Positions 42,230-50,618 of a DNA stretch of 64,000 nucleotides are shown here, in pieces (within the stretch, counting starts at the first letter, position 1; each line of letters opens with the position of its first letter). The DNA comes from Streptomyces sp. SLBN-31 (GTDB taxonomy: Bacteria; Actinomycetota; Actinomycetes; Streptomycetales; Streptomycetaceae). Below the pieces are notes generated by a model. The model searched no databases, was not told the origin of the DNA, and saw only the letters and a program-made list of their open reading frames with translations. The translations under genes and the position numbers were made by a program. Where the stretch lies: positions 3,596,001 through 3,660,000 of the forward strand of contig NZ_VFNC01000002.1 of NCBI RefSeq assembly GCF_006715395.1, read 5' to 3'.

Positions 42230-43729
42230 CTACGCCGTCGCCGGCCGCTCCTCTCCCCGCTTCCGCGTCACCGCGGACGCCGCCGCCGTCAGCGGCCGGG
42301 CCACGTCCTCCAGGGAGCGGCGTTCCGCTCGTACCGCGAGAGCCGCCGCCACCAGCCCCGCCGCGCACATCAGCCCCGCGCCGATCTGGAAGGCCAGGAC
42401 CGTGTCGGCGACCTTGCCCGTCGCCGTCAGGTCGGCGAACAGCAGCGGACCGCTGATGCCGCCCGCGGCCGTACCGAGGGCGTAGAAGAAGGCGATCGAC
42501 ATCGCCCGGGTCTCCATCGGGAAGATCTCGGACACCGTCAGGTAGGCGCTGGACGCCCCGGCGGACGCGAAGAACAGCACTCCGCACCAGCAGGCCGTCA
42601 GCGTGCCGGCGCTCAGCGACCCCTGGCTGAACAGCCAGGCCGTGAGGAACAGCAGCAGCCCGGAGATGATGTACGTCGACGAGATCATCACCCGTCGCCC
42701 GACCGTGTCGAACAGCTTGCCGAGCAGCAGCGGCCCGCAGAAGTTGCCGATCGCGATGACGGCGAAGTAGTAGCCGGTGTCCCCGGTCGGCACGTCGAAG
42801 AACTTCGTCAGGATCGCCCCGAACCCGAACGTGATCGCGTTGTACAGGAACGCCTGGCCGATGAAGAGCGAGAACCCGAGCACCGACCGCCGGCGGTAGT
42901 CGGAGAACAGGGTGCGGGCGATCTCGGTGAACTTCACGTTGCGCCGCTGGTGGATGGTGATCTCACCTTCGGGCCGCTTCAGCGGCTGCCCCTTCTCCGC
43001 CTCCACCTGCTCCTCGATGGAGGAGACGATCTCCTCGGCCTCCCGGTCCCTGCCGTGGATCAGCAGCCATCGTGGACTCTCCGGAACGTGCCGTCGTACG
43101 AGAAGGATGACCAGCGCGAGCACGGCCCCCAGCGCGAACGTCAGCCGCCAGCCGACGTCCTTGGGCAGGTAGGCGGTGTTCAGGGCGACGATCGACAGCA
43201 GCGAACCGCCCACCGCGCCCAGCCAGAAGCTGCCGTTGATGATCAGGTCCACACGCCCCCGGTACAGCGCGGGGATCAGCTCGTCGATCGCGGAGTTGAT
43301 GGCCGCGTACTCGCCGCCGATACCGAAACCGGTCAGGAACCGGAAGGCGAAGAACCACCAGTTGGAGAACGACACCGCGGTCAGCGCGGTCGCCGCCAGG
43401 TACACGCCCAGCGTGATCATGAACAGTTTCTTGCGACCCCAGATGTCCGTCAACCGCCCCCAGAACAGGGCTCCGGCACACGCACCCGCCACATACAGTG
43501 CGGCCGCCATGCCGGTGACCTCTCCGGAGGAGATCGGCAGTCCGCTGCCCGACTCGGACAGACGGCTCGCGATGTTGCCGACGACCGTGACCTCCAGGCC
43601 GTCGAGGATCCATACGGTGCCGAGTCCGATGACGATCGTCCAGTGCCAGCGCGACCAGGGCAACTGGTCGAGCCTTGCAGGGATGTTGGTCGTCACGGTG
43701 TGGCCGCTCGCGGTCTCCGCGGTGGTCAT
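42230..43729 (-). CDS. MFS sugar/metabolite porter
   Basis: Twelve-helix permease of 499 residues of the sugar-porter type. Key motifs: GRLTDIWGRKKLF, RFLTGFGIGGEYAAINSAIDELIP, RHVPESPRWLLIHGRDREAEEIV (PESPRWL), GKLFDTVGRRVMI, SEIFPMETRAMS. A GAGGAGGGAG site precedes the ATG at 43729. The C-terminal tail is basic and cytoplasmic. The substrate cannot be told from sequence. Confidence 0.87.
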   Translation of the reverse strand: MTTAETASGHTVTTNIPARLDQLPWSRWHWTIVIGLGTVWILDGLEVTVVGNIASRLSESGSGLPISSGEVTGMAAALYVAGACAGALFWGRLTDIWGRKKLFMITLGVYLAATALTAVSFSNWWFFAFRFLTGFGIGGEYAAINSAIDELIPALYRGRVDLIINGSFWLGAVGGSLLSIVALNTAYLPKDVGWRLTFALGAVLALVILLVRRHVPESPRWLLIHGRDREAEEIVSSIEEQVEAEKGQPLKRPEGEITIHQRRNVKFTEIARTLFSDYRRRSVLGFSLFIGQAFLYNAITFGFGAILTKFFDVPTGDTGYYFAVIAIGNFCGPLLLGKLFDTVGRRVMISSTYIISGLLLFLTAWLFSQGSLSAGTLTACWCGVLFFASAGASSAYLTVSEIFPMETRAMSIAFFYALGTAAGGISGPLLFADLTATGKVADTVLAFQIGAGLMCAAGLVAAALAVRAERRSLEDVARPLTAAASAVTRKRGEERPATA

Positions 43730-43807
43730 GGGCTCCCTCCTCAGCGTCCTCTCGCCCTCGAGAGACACTGAGCACGTGTGCCCGCACTCCGCCGCCCTAA
43801 GCTCGCC

Positions 43808-45220
43808 TCACGCCCCCAGCGCCCGCGACACGGTGTAGATCAGCAGCCCCACCAGGGAACCGACCACCGTGCCGTTGATCCGGATGAACTGCAGGTCACG
43901 CCCGATGTGGGCCTCGATCTTGCGAGTGGTGTGCTCGGCGTCCCAGCCCGCCACGGTGTCGGTGATCAGGGAGGTGATCTCCTTGCGGTACGTCGTGACG
44001 ACGTACACGGCCGCCCCCTCCACCCACCCGTCGACCTTTCCTTGCAGCTTCTCGTCGACGGCCATCCGCGCGCCGAGGGACAGCAGCGAGGCCCGTACCC
44101 GCAGCCGCAGTTCGCTGCGTTCGTCCTCGGCGGCGGACACGATCATCGACCGTACGGCGGTCCAGGCGGAGGCGATGAGGTCCTGCACCTCGCCCCGCCC
44201 GAGCACCTCGCCCTTCAGCCGTTCGACACGCGCGCGCGTGTCCGTGTCGGACTGCAGGTCGGAGGCGAAATCGGTGAGGAACCGGTCCAGCGCTCCGCGC
44301 GCCGGGTGGGAGGGCATGTCCCGCATCTCGGTGACGAACCGCAGGAGTTCCTTGTAGACGCGTTCGCCGACCTTCTTGTCGACGAACCGCGGGGTCCAGC
44401 CGGGCGCCCCGCCCTGCACGGCGTCCATGATCTCGGTGTCGTGCCACACCAGCCAGTCGTGGGCACGGGTGACGATGAGGTCGACGACCCTCTTGTGCCC
44501 GCCGTCGGCGACGACCTTCTCCAGCATCTTCCCGATGCCGGGCGCGATCTCCTGCGCGTCGGCCCGCCGGGTGATGGCCTCCCCGACCACGGCCTGGACG
44601 TCGGAGTCCCGCAGGACGGTCATCGCGCCACGCAGGGCGGCCGACAGTTCGGCGGTCACCCGGTCCGCGTGCTCGGGCTCGGCCAGCCACGCGCCGAGCC
44701 GGCTTCCGATGCCGACGGCCCGCAGCCGCTGCCGTACGACGTCCTGGGAGAGGAAATTCTCCCCGACGAACTCCCCCAGCGAGACGCCCAGCTGGTCCTT
44801 CTTCGTCGGGATGATCGCGGTGTGCGGGATGGGCAGCCCGAGTGGCCGGCGGAACAGGGCGGTGACCGCGAACCAGTCGGCCATGGCGCCGACCATCCCG
44901 GCCTCGGACGCGGCGGCGACATAGCCCGCCCACGCGCCGGCGCCGGAGTTGTGGGCCCATGTGGCGAGGACGTAGACCAGGGCCACGAACAGCAGCAGCC
45001 CGAGGGCGGTGAGCTTCATACGGCGCACCCCGCGCTGCTTCTCCAGGTCGGCCGCGCTGAAGGTGGTCATCGCGCGGGCGGCGGAGGCGGGGACGCCCCG
45101 TGGACCAGCCGCCGCGGGTCGGGCATGCCCGGCCCCCGCGCCCAGGGCCGCCCTGTCCTCCCCGGCTTCCACCCCGCGCCTCGCCCCATCTCCCGCTTTG
45201 TCCGGGTCTGTACGTTCCAT
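43808..45220 (-). CDS. DUF445 membrane protein
   Basis: Protein of 470 residues. Two N-terminal helices (LTALGLLLFVALVYVLATW, AGYVAAASEAGMVGAMADWFAVTALF) are followed by a long helical domain with FRRPLGLPIPHTAIIPTKKDQLGVSLGEFVGENFL, the DUF445 hallmark, and a C-terminal helix pair. The ATG at 45220 has GGTGGAG upstream; an ATG at 45070 is less supported, since the intervening N-terminus is low-complexity. Function unknown. Confidence 0.8.
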   Translation of the reverse strand: MERTDPDKAGDGARRGVEAGEDRAALGAGAGHARPAAAGPRGVPASAARAMTTFSAADLEKQRGVRRMKLTALGLLLFVALVYVLATWAHNSGAGAWAGYVAAASEAGMVGAMADWFAVTALFRRPLGLPIPHTAIIPTKKDQLGVSLGEFVGENFLSQDVVRQRLRAVGIGSRLGAWLAEPEHADRVTAELSAALRGAMTVLRDSDVQAVVGEAITRRADAQEIAPGIGKMLEKVVADGGHKRVVDLIVTRAHDWLVWHDTEIMDAVQGGAPGWTPRFVDKKVGERVYKELLRFVTEMRDMPSHPARGALDRFLTDFASDLQSDTDTRARVERLKGEVLGRGEVQDLIASAWTAVRSMIVSAAEDERSELRLRVRASLLSLGARMAVDEKLQGKVDGWVEGAAVYVVTTYRKEITSLITDTVAGWDAEHTTRKIEAHIGRDLQFIRINGTVVGSLVGLLIYTVSRALGA

Positions 45221-45451
45221 TCACTCCACCCGTTCGTGATCCCGTGCACATATTGTCCCTTCCTGACCGACTCCTGGAACGAATCGAGAGTTCCCGGCGT
45301 CTGTGAGGAGGGGGAGTTCGTCGTGAACTCCAGTGGCCCAATGGGGGGTCCTGCCGAGCACCCTCGTCCCAGGCCGCATCGTCCATGCCGCATCATTGGG
45401 ATGATCACTACGGAGCCTCGGGGCTCCACTGCCCGAGGAGACACCCACCGC

Positions 45452-46783
45452 ATGACCAAGCGTCACGGTTATGCCCTGCTTTCCGCGATCGTGGCCCTGA
45501 TAGTGGGCCTGTCGACCGCGATATATGTCGGCGTCACCGCCGACGACGGCACCACCACCAACGCCCTCGCGGGCGGCGGCCTCCCGCACAACCCGGCCGC
45601 CCCCGCCTCGACCGGCACCTGGGTCGGCGCCTGGTCCGCCTCCCCGGGGGGAGCCGAGCCCGGCACCGAGGTCGAGGGCATGGCGGGCCGCTCGGTCCGC
45701 AACGTCGTCCACGCGAGCGTCGGCGGTACGAGTGCCCGCATCACGCTCTCCAACCTCTACGGCCAGTCGGCGCTGACCATCACGCACGCCTCCATAGCCG
45801 TGGCCGCCGCCTCCGACACCGCCGCGGCGAACGCGGAGACGATGCGCAGGCTGACCTTCAACGGCGGCACCGCGGTCGTCATACCGGCCGGCGGCCAGGT
45901 CCTGAGCGACGCCGTCCGCATCGTCGTCCCGCAGGGGGGCGACATCCTGGTCACCACGTACTCCCCGACCGCGTCCGGCCCGGTCACGTTCCACCAGCAC
46001 GCGCGCCAGATCTCCTACGTCGGCCAGGGCGACCTCACCGAGGACGTGACCGGCACCGGATACACCGAGCAGACGCCGTACTGGCGTTACCTCACCGCCC
46101 TCGACGTGCTGAGCAACGACGCCGGCGGCACCGTGGTCGCCTTCGGCGACTCGCTCACCGACGGCATCACCTCCACGCAGGGCGCCGACCACCGCTGGCC
46201 CGACGTCCTCTCCGACCGGCTGCGCTCGGCGGTCGCCTCCGGCCAGGACGTGCCCCGCTACAGCGTCATCAACCAGGGCATCAGCGGCAACCAGGTCCTC
46301 GCCAACGGTCTGGGCCGGCCGGCCGACAACCAGAGCGGTCTGCTGCGCTACTCCCGTGACGTGCTCTCGCGTACGAACGTCAAGGTCGTCGTGATCGACC
46401 TGGGCGTCAACGACATCCTGCGCAACCCCCGGCTCGCCGACCCGGACAAGATCCTCACCGGCCTGCGCACCCTGGTCCGCCAGGCCCACGCCCGGGGCAT
46501 CAAGGTCATCGGCGCGACCCTCATGCCCTTCCAGGGCCACCGGGGCTACACGCCGGCGCGGGAGGCGGTACGGGAACAGGTCAACGCCGAGATCCGCGCG
46601 GGCCGGGTCTACGACGCGGTCGTCGACTTCGACCAGGCCCTCAGGGACCCGTACAACCCGCGCAGGCTGCGCTCCGACTACGACTCGGGCGACCACCTTC
46701 ACCCCAGCGACAAGGGCTATGCGCGCATGGCCCAGGCCGTCGACCTGGACGAGCTCAAGGGCGCAGCCCCGGCAGAGCTGTAG
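45452..46783 (+). CDS. Secreted SGNH/GDSL-family hydrolase
   Basis: Exported esterase or lipase-like hydrolase of 443 residues. The signal anchor (YALLSAIVALIVGLSTAIYVG) leads to a beta-rich domain and then the SGNH core: Ser in VVAFGDSLTDG (block I), GVNDI (block III) and DHLHPSDKGY (block V Asp-His). The ATG at 45452 has GAGGAG eleven bases away; an in-frame GTG at 45323 has a stronger GGAGGGGGAG site and would add 43 residues ahead of the signal. The substrate is unknown. Confidence 0.83.
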   Translation: MTKRHGYALLSAIVALIVGLSTAIYVGVTADDGTTTNALAGGGLPHNPAAPASTGTWVGAWSASPGGAEPGTEVEGMAGRSVRNVVHASVGGTSARITLSNLYGQSALTITHASIAVAAASDTAAANAETMRRLTFNGGTAVVIPAGGQVLSDAVRIVVPQGGDILVTTYSPTASGPVTFHQHARQISYVGQGDLTEDVTGTGYTEQTPYWRYLTALDVLSNDAGGTVVAFGDSLTDGITSTQGADHRWPDVLSDRLRSAVASGQDVPRYSVINQGISGNQVLANGLGRPADNQSGLLRYSRDVLSRTNVKVVVIDLGVNDILRNPRLADPDKILTGLRTLVRQAHARGIKVIGATLMPFQGHRGYTPAREAVREQVNAEIRAGRVYDAVVDFDQALRDPYNPRRLRSDYDSGDHLHPSDKGYARMAQAVDLDELKGAAPAEL

Positions 46784-46803
46784 ACGGCCGCCCGGCGGCG
46801 ACT

Positions 46804-47628
46804 TCAGTACTCGTCGCGGCGGCGCCTCTCGCGACGCTCCTCGTGCCGCTCGCGCTGGCGTTCGCGGCGCTCGTCCCTGAGGTCGCGCCGCCACTCGCGG
46901 TGCTCCTCGAGCATCCGCGTGTGGTCGCCGAGGCCCTCGTCGAGTGCCCGGCCGGACCTGCGCTCCAGGCGTTCCTGGCGGCGCTCCTCCTTCAGCCGGC
47001 GCCGCTCCTCGCGGGTCAGCTTGCGCTCGACGCCGACGCCGCCCATCAGGGCGAAGCCGGTCACGACCACCCGGGGGGCGCCCGGCGCTGGGGGCACGCC
47101 CTCCTCGGTGTGGTCGAAGCCGCCCATGATCCCGATGCCGCGCACCACGACCTCGACGCCGGGCGGCACGATGACGTTCACCCCGCCCATGATCGTCACG
47201 CAGTTGATCTCCACCTGGTGGTCGGCGAAGTTCGCGTCCCGCAGGTCGAGTTCGCCGCCGCCCATCAGGGCGAAGCAGTTGAACCGCCTGGGCACGGTCC
47301 AGCGGCCCTTGCGCTCGAAGCCCGACATGACGGCGACGGCCCAGCTCGACGAGCCCTCGCCGCCGACGATCCGCCCGCCCCAATCCCCGCTTTCCTGTGG
47401 GTCCTTGACCAGGGACACGGCGGGATGGGTGACCTGCCCGACGGGCAGGTCACGGGTGATCGGCGCCAGCTCGCCGTACGTCCGCGCCTGGTACGTGGCC
47501 TCCAGCCGCTCCTCGAACTCCGCCATGTCCAGGCGCCCCTCCGCGAGGGCGTCCCGCAGGACCTCGGCGACTCGCTCACGGTCGGCGTCGGATGCGCGGA
47601 GTTCCGGGACTGCGGCGTCATCGGTCAT
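46804..47628 (-). CDS. DUF1707 N-terminal (SHOCT-like) protein with beta-helical C-terminus
   Basis: Protein of 274 residues. The N-terminus has the DUF1707 pattern (LRASDADRERVAEVLRDALAEGRLDMAEFEERLEATYQARTYGELAPITRDLP). The middle shows repeated beta strands (FERKGRWTVPRRFNCFALMGGGELDLRDANF, IMGGVNVIVPPGVEVVVRG) as in LiaF-like cell-surface proteins. The tail is a highly charged helix. No ribosome site: TAGGCT ends seven bases before the ATG (leaderless). Role unknown. Confidence 0.8.
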   Translation of the reverse strand: MTDDAAVPELRASDADRERVAEVLRDALAEGRLDMAEFEERLEATYQARTYGELAPITRDLPVGQVTHPAVSLVKDPQESGDWGGRIVGGEGSSSWAVAVMSGFERKGRWTVPRRFNCFALMGGGELDLRDANFADHQVEINCVTIMGGVNVIVPPGVEVVVRGIGIMGGFDHTEEGVPPAPGAPRVVVTGFALMGGVGVERKLTREERRRLKEERRQERLERRSGRALDEGLGDHTRMLEEHREWRRDLRDERRERQRERHEERRERRRRDEY

Positions 47629-47661
47629 GGACAGCAGCCTACGAGCTCCCCCGGCGGGAGG

Positions 47662-48648
47662 CTACGACACCGCTTTCTCCGCCTCGTCCGCCGTCCCGCC
47701 CGCGTACATCCGGGCGATCACCGCCTCGATGTCGGGCTCCCGCACCGAAAGGTCCACCAGCGGGTACCGCGCCGCCATCCGCGCCACCAAGTCCGCCGCC
47801 GACTGCGCCGCCGGGAACGCCAGCCACTGCCGCGGGCCCTCCACCCTGACGACCCGCGCGGGCGGGGCCTCGATCGGCGGCAGCTCCCGCTCCAGGTCGA
47901 CCACCAGGGTCCGCTCGCTCTCGCCCACCTCGTGCAGTCCGGCGAGCGCACCGTCGTACATCAGCCGCCCGTGGTCGATGACCATCACCCGCGAGCACAG
48001 CTGCTCGATGTCCTGCAGGTCGTGCGTGGTCAGCAGCACCGTCGTGCCGCGCTCGGCGTTCAACTCCCGCAGGAAACCGCGCACCTTGGACTTGGAGATC
48101 ACATCCAGCCCGATCGTCGGCTCGTCCAGGTAGAGCACCTCGGGTTCGTGCAGGAGCGCCGCCGCGATGTCGCCCCGCATCCGCTGCCCCAGCGACAGCT
48201 GCCGTACCGGGACGTCCAACAACTCGCCCAGCTCCAGCAGTTCGACGCAGCGCTCCAGATTCTCGCGGTAACGGGCGTCCGGGATGCGGTACATGCGGTG
48301 CGCCAGCCGGTAGGAGTCGATCAGGGGCAGGTCCCACCACAGCGTCGTACGCTGCCCGAACACCACCCCGATCCGGCGCGCGAGCCGCGTCCGCTCACGG
48401 GAAGGGTCGATGCCCGCGACCCGCAGCCGGCCGCCGGACGGGGTCAGGATGCCGGTGAGCATCTTGATCGTCGTCGACTTGCCCGCGCCGTTCGGCCCGA
48501 TGTACCCGACCATCTCGCCGCGCGCGACGGTGAAGGACAGGGAGTCGACGGCGCGCACCGACCGCCGCTCCCGGCGCAGGAACCCGGTCTTCCTGCGCAC
48601 GTCGAAGACCTTCTCGACCCGGTCGAGTTCGATGAAGCCGTCGTCCAT
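47662..48648 (-). CDS. ABC-2-type exporter ATP-binding protein
   Basis: Cytoplasmic ATPase of 328 residues driving the two permeases upstream. Walker A is GPNGAGKST, the signature LSLGQRMR and Walker B YLDEPTIGLD; the switch His is in LLTTHDLQ. A C-terminal about 80-residue extension is typical of DUF990-type export ATPases. GGAGG precedes the ATG at 48648. Last gene of a three-gene operon. Substrate unknown. Confidence 0.9.
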   Translation of the reverse strand: MDDGFIELDRVEKVFDVRRKTGFLRRERRSVRAVDSLSFTVARGEMVGYIGPNGAGKSTTIKMLTGILTPSGGRLRVAGIDPSRERTRLARRIGVVFGQRTTLWWDLPLIDSYRLAHRMYRIPDARYRENLERCVELLELGELLDVPVRQLSLGQRMRGDIAAALLHEPEVLYLDEPTIGLDVISKSKVRGFLRELNAERGTTVLLTTHDLQDIEQLCSRVMVIDHGRLMYDGALAGLHEVGESERTLVVDLERELPPIEAPPARVVRVEGPRQWLAFPAAQSAADLVARMAARYPLVDLSVREPDIEAVIARMYAGGTADEAEKAVS

Positions 48649-48683
48649 CAGTCCTCCGCAGCCCTTTAGGTTCTCGCCGGCCC

Positions 48684-49553
48684 TCAACTGCCCGTGCTCC
48701 GGTACGACCTGAGCCCCGCCCGCCACGCCAGCCCAGCCAGCCCCACGCACACCGCGGCCACCAGCGGCGACAGGAACGCCGCCCACTCCGGCAGCCCCAA
48801 CGGGTAGGGCAGCCCCAACACGTAGGTCGCCGGCAGCCAGTTGACGAACGCCAGCGGCAGCACGTACGTCACCCCGCGCAGCAGCTCCGTCGCGAACACC
48901 GTCGGCGGGTACTGCAGCAGCGTCGTACCGCCGTAGGTGAACGCGTTCTGCACCTCGGCGGCGTCCTGCGCCACGAACTGGAAGGCCGCGCCCGCGATGA
49001 ACACCGCGCAGAAGATGGCGCAGCCGCTCACCAGCATCACCGGCATCAGCAGCACCTTCAGCGGCGTCCAGTCGATGTCGAGCCGCAGCAGCGCCCACCC
49101 CAGCACCAGCGCGCCCTGGCTGGTACGGCCCAGCCGCCGCAGCGCGAACTGGTCGGCGGCCATCTGCGCCAGCACCGGCGCCGGCCGCACCAGCAGGGTG
49201 TCCAGTGTGCCGTCGCGCACCCGCCGCCCCAGCCGCTCCATGGAGCCGATCACCATGTCGGCGAGCCCGAACGTGGTGCTGGAGACCCCGTAGAGGAAGG
49301 CGACCTGCTGCAGCGAGTAGCCGCCGAGCGCGTCGACGCGGGAGAACATCAGCAGGATCGCGACGAAGTCGAGCGCGGTCGTCGCGAAGTTCGTCAGCGT
49401 CATGAGGGCGAACGACGTGCGGTAGGCCATCGTGGAGCGGATCCACATGCACGCGATCAGGAAGTACGCCCGCACCCCCTCCCGGACGCGGCCGCCCGGA
49501 ACCTCCTCGGCCCTCCGGTGCACCCCGGCGTCCAGCCGGCAGCTCTCAGCCAC
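48684..49553 (-). CDS. ABC-2 exporter permease (second)
   Basis: Membrane protein of 289 residues, about six helices (TLTNFATTALDFVAILLMFS, VLLMPVMLVSGCAIFCAVFIAG, LLRGVTYVLPLAFVNWLPATYVLGLPYP). The GTG at 49553 overlaps the stop of the first permease by eight bases, so it is translationally coupled. DUF990-like family. Only 35 bases separate its stop from the ATPase start. Confidence 0.87.
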   Translation of the reverse strand: MAESCRLDAGVHRRAEEVPGGRVREGVRAYFLIACMWIRSTMAYRTSFALMTLTNFATTALDFVAILLMFSRVDALGGYSLQQVAFLYGVSSTTFGLADMVIGSMERLGRRVRDGTLDTLLVRPAPVLAQMAADQFALRRLGRTSQGALVLGWALLRLDIDWTPLKVLLMPVMLVSGCAIFCAVFIAGAAFQFVAQDAAEVQNAFTYGGTTLLQYPPTVFATELLRGVTYVLPLAFVNWLPATYVLGLPYPLGLPEWAAFLSPLVAAVCVGLAGLAWRAGLRSYRSTGS

Positions 49554-50346
49554 CCTGCACCACCACCCTGCGCGTCGCCGCCGACTGCACCATCCGCCCG
49601 GCCGCCAGCAGCACCACCGCCCACACCGCCTGGAAGGCGTACGTGCCCAGCGGATCGGCCTGCCCGAGGAACACGTCGGCGGGCGCCTGCAGCAGCGACG
49701 ACCAGGGCAGCGCCCGTACGACCTCGCCCAGCGCGCCCGGGAAGACGTTGAGCGGCAGCAGCATGCCCGAGCAGAACCAGCCCAGCAGCCACGCCATCTG
49801 GATCACACCGGTGCCGTCCATCAGCCAGAACGCGCTCAGCGCCACCAGATACCGGATCGCGAAACTGACCAGCATCGCAAGCGCCACGGAGACCAGGAAG
49901 GCCAGCCAGGTGGTCACATCCGCGGGCAGCGCCATGTCGAAGAACAGCGCGCCGAACACGAAGGGCACCACCCCGCGCCCCAGGAACTCGAACCCGGCCC
50001 GCCCCAGGTCCGTGGCCAGCCACCACAACTGCAGGTCGGCCGGCCGGTACAGGTCCACGGCGACGTCCCCGGTGCGGATCCGCTCCATCAGCTCCGTCTC
50101 GACGCCCCCGCCGCCGTTGGCCAGCGTCTTGAACAGCGACTGCCCGATCCACACGTACGTGATCGCCTGCGGAAGGTCATAGCCCCCGAGGTGCGGCCGC
50201 TCGTCCCACAGCGCCATGTACGTGTAGACGAGGATCAGCCCGAACGCGGTGTTGGTGAACACCCCCGCAACCGTCGCCGCCCGATACGTCGCGTATCTTC
50301 TGAATCCCCCCGCCGCGACGGCGACGTACAACCGCCCAGCGCCCAC
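49546..50346 (-). CDS. ABC-2 exporter permease (first)
   Basis: Membrane protein of 266 residues with about six helices (ATVAGVFTNTAFGLILVYTYMAL, VTTWLAFLVSVALAMLVSFAIRYLVAL, GTYAFQAVWAVVLLAAGRM). The GTG at 50346 has a GAGGAGGG site eight bases upstream. First gene of the operon with the second permease and the ATPase, together a heteromeric exporter of unknown substrate. Confidence 0.87.
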   Translation of the reverse strand: MGAGRLYVAVAAGGFRRYATYRAATVAGVFTNTAFGLILVYTYMALWDERPHLGGYDLPQAITYVWIGQSLFKTLANGGGGVETELMERIRTGDVAVDLYRPADLQLWWLATDLGRAGFEFLGRGVVPFVFGALFFDMALPADVTTWLAFLVSVALAMLVSFAIRYLVALSAFWLMDGTGVIQMAWLLGWFCSGMLLPLNVFPGALGEVVRALPWSSLLQAPADVFLGQADPLGTYAFQAVWAVVLLAAGRMVQSAATRRVVVQGG

Positions 50347-50512
50347 ACCACAGCCCTCCTCGGCCCGCCGACACCGAAGCGCAGGAGCCTAGCGGCGGGC
50401 CGACGGGCCGGGCCACCGATTTTCCGGGCGCCGCCGACCCGGCGGCTTTCGGCCACGGGGATGCGTGCCGCGGTTCGGGGAACTGATCGACGGATGGGAC
50501 AGTCTTCATCAA

Positions 50513-50533
50513 AGGAGGCGTGAGTAGCCTCCT
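50513..50533 (+). repeat. Hairpin occluding a perfect ribosome site upstream of the PBP
   Basis: AGGAGGC-GTGAGTA-GCCTCCT, a 7-bp perfect stem whose 5' arm is part of AAAGGAGG. A GTG immediately after it (50520) is in frame with the PBP, but only one base follows the GGAGG. Confidence 0.6.
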
Positions 50534-50618
50534 CTCACGAAGGCGCCCAAAGCGCGCCAGAGACGTACGGGCCCTTCGGATCGTACGAGGTACCGCAAAA
50601 CAGGAGTCTCCGCACACC

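Noticed and set aside
43778..45451. In-frame upstream extension of the SGNH hydrolase across DUF445
   Set aside because: Antisense to DUF445; signal sequence begins after 45452 (or at most 45323).
45323..45451. GTG 45323 as the SGNH hydrolase start
   Set aside because: Kept as an alternative only: strong ribosome site, but it would add 43 polar residues ahead of the signal anchor.
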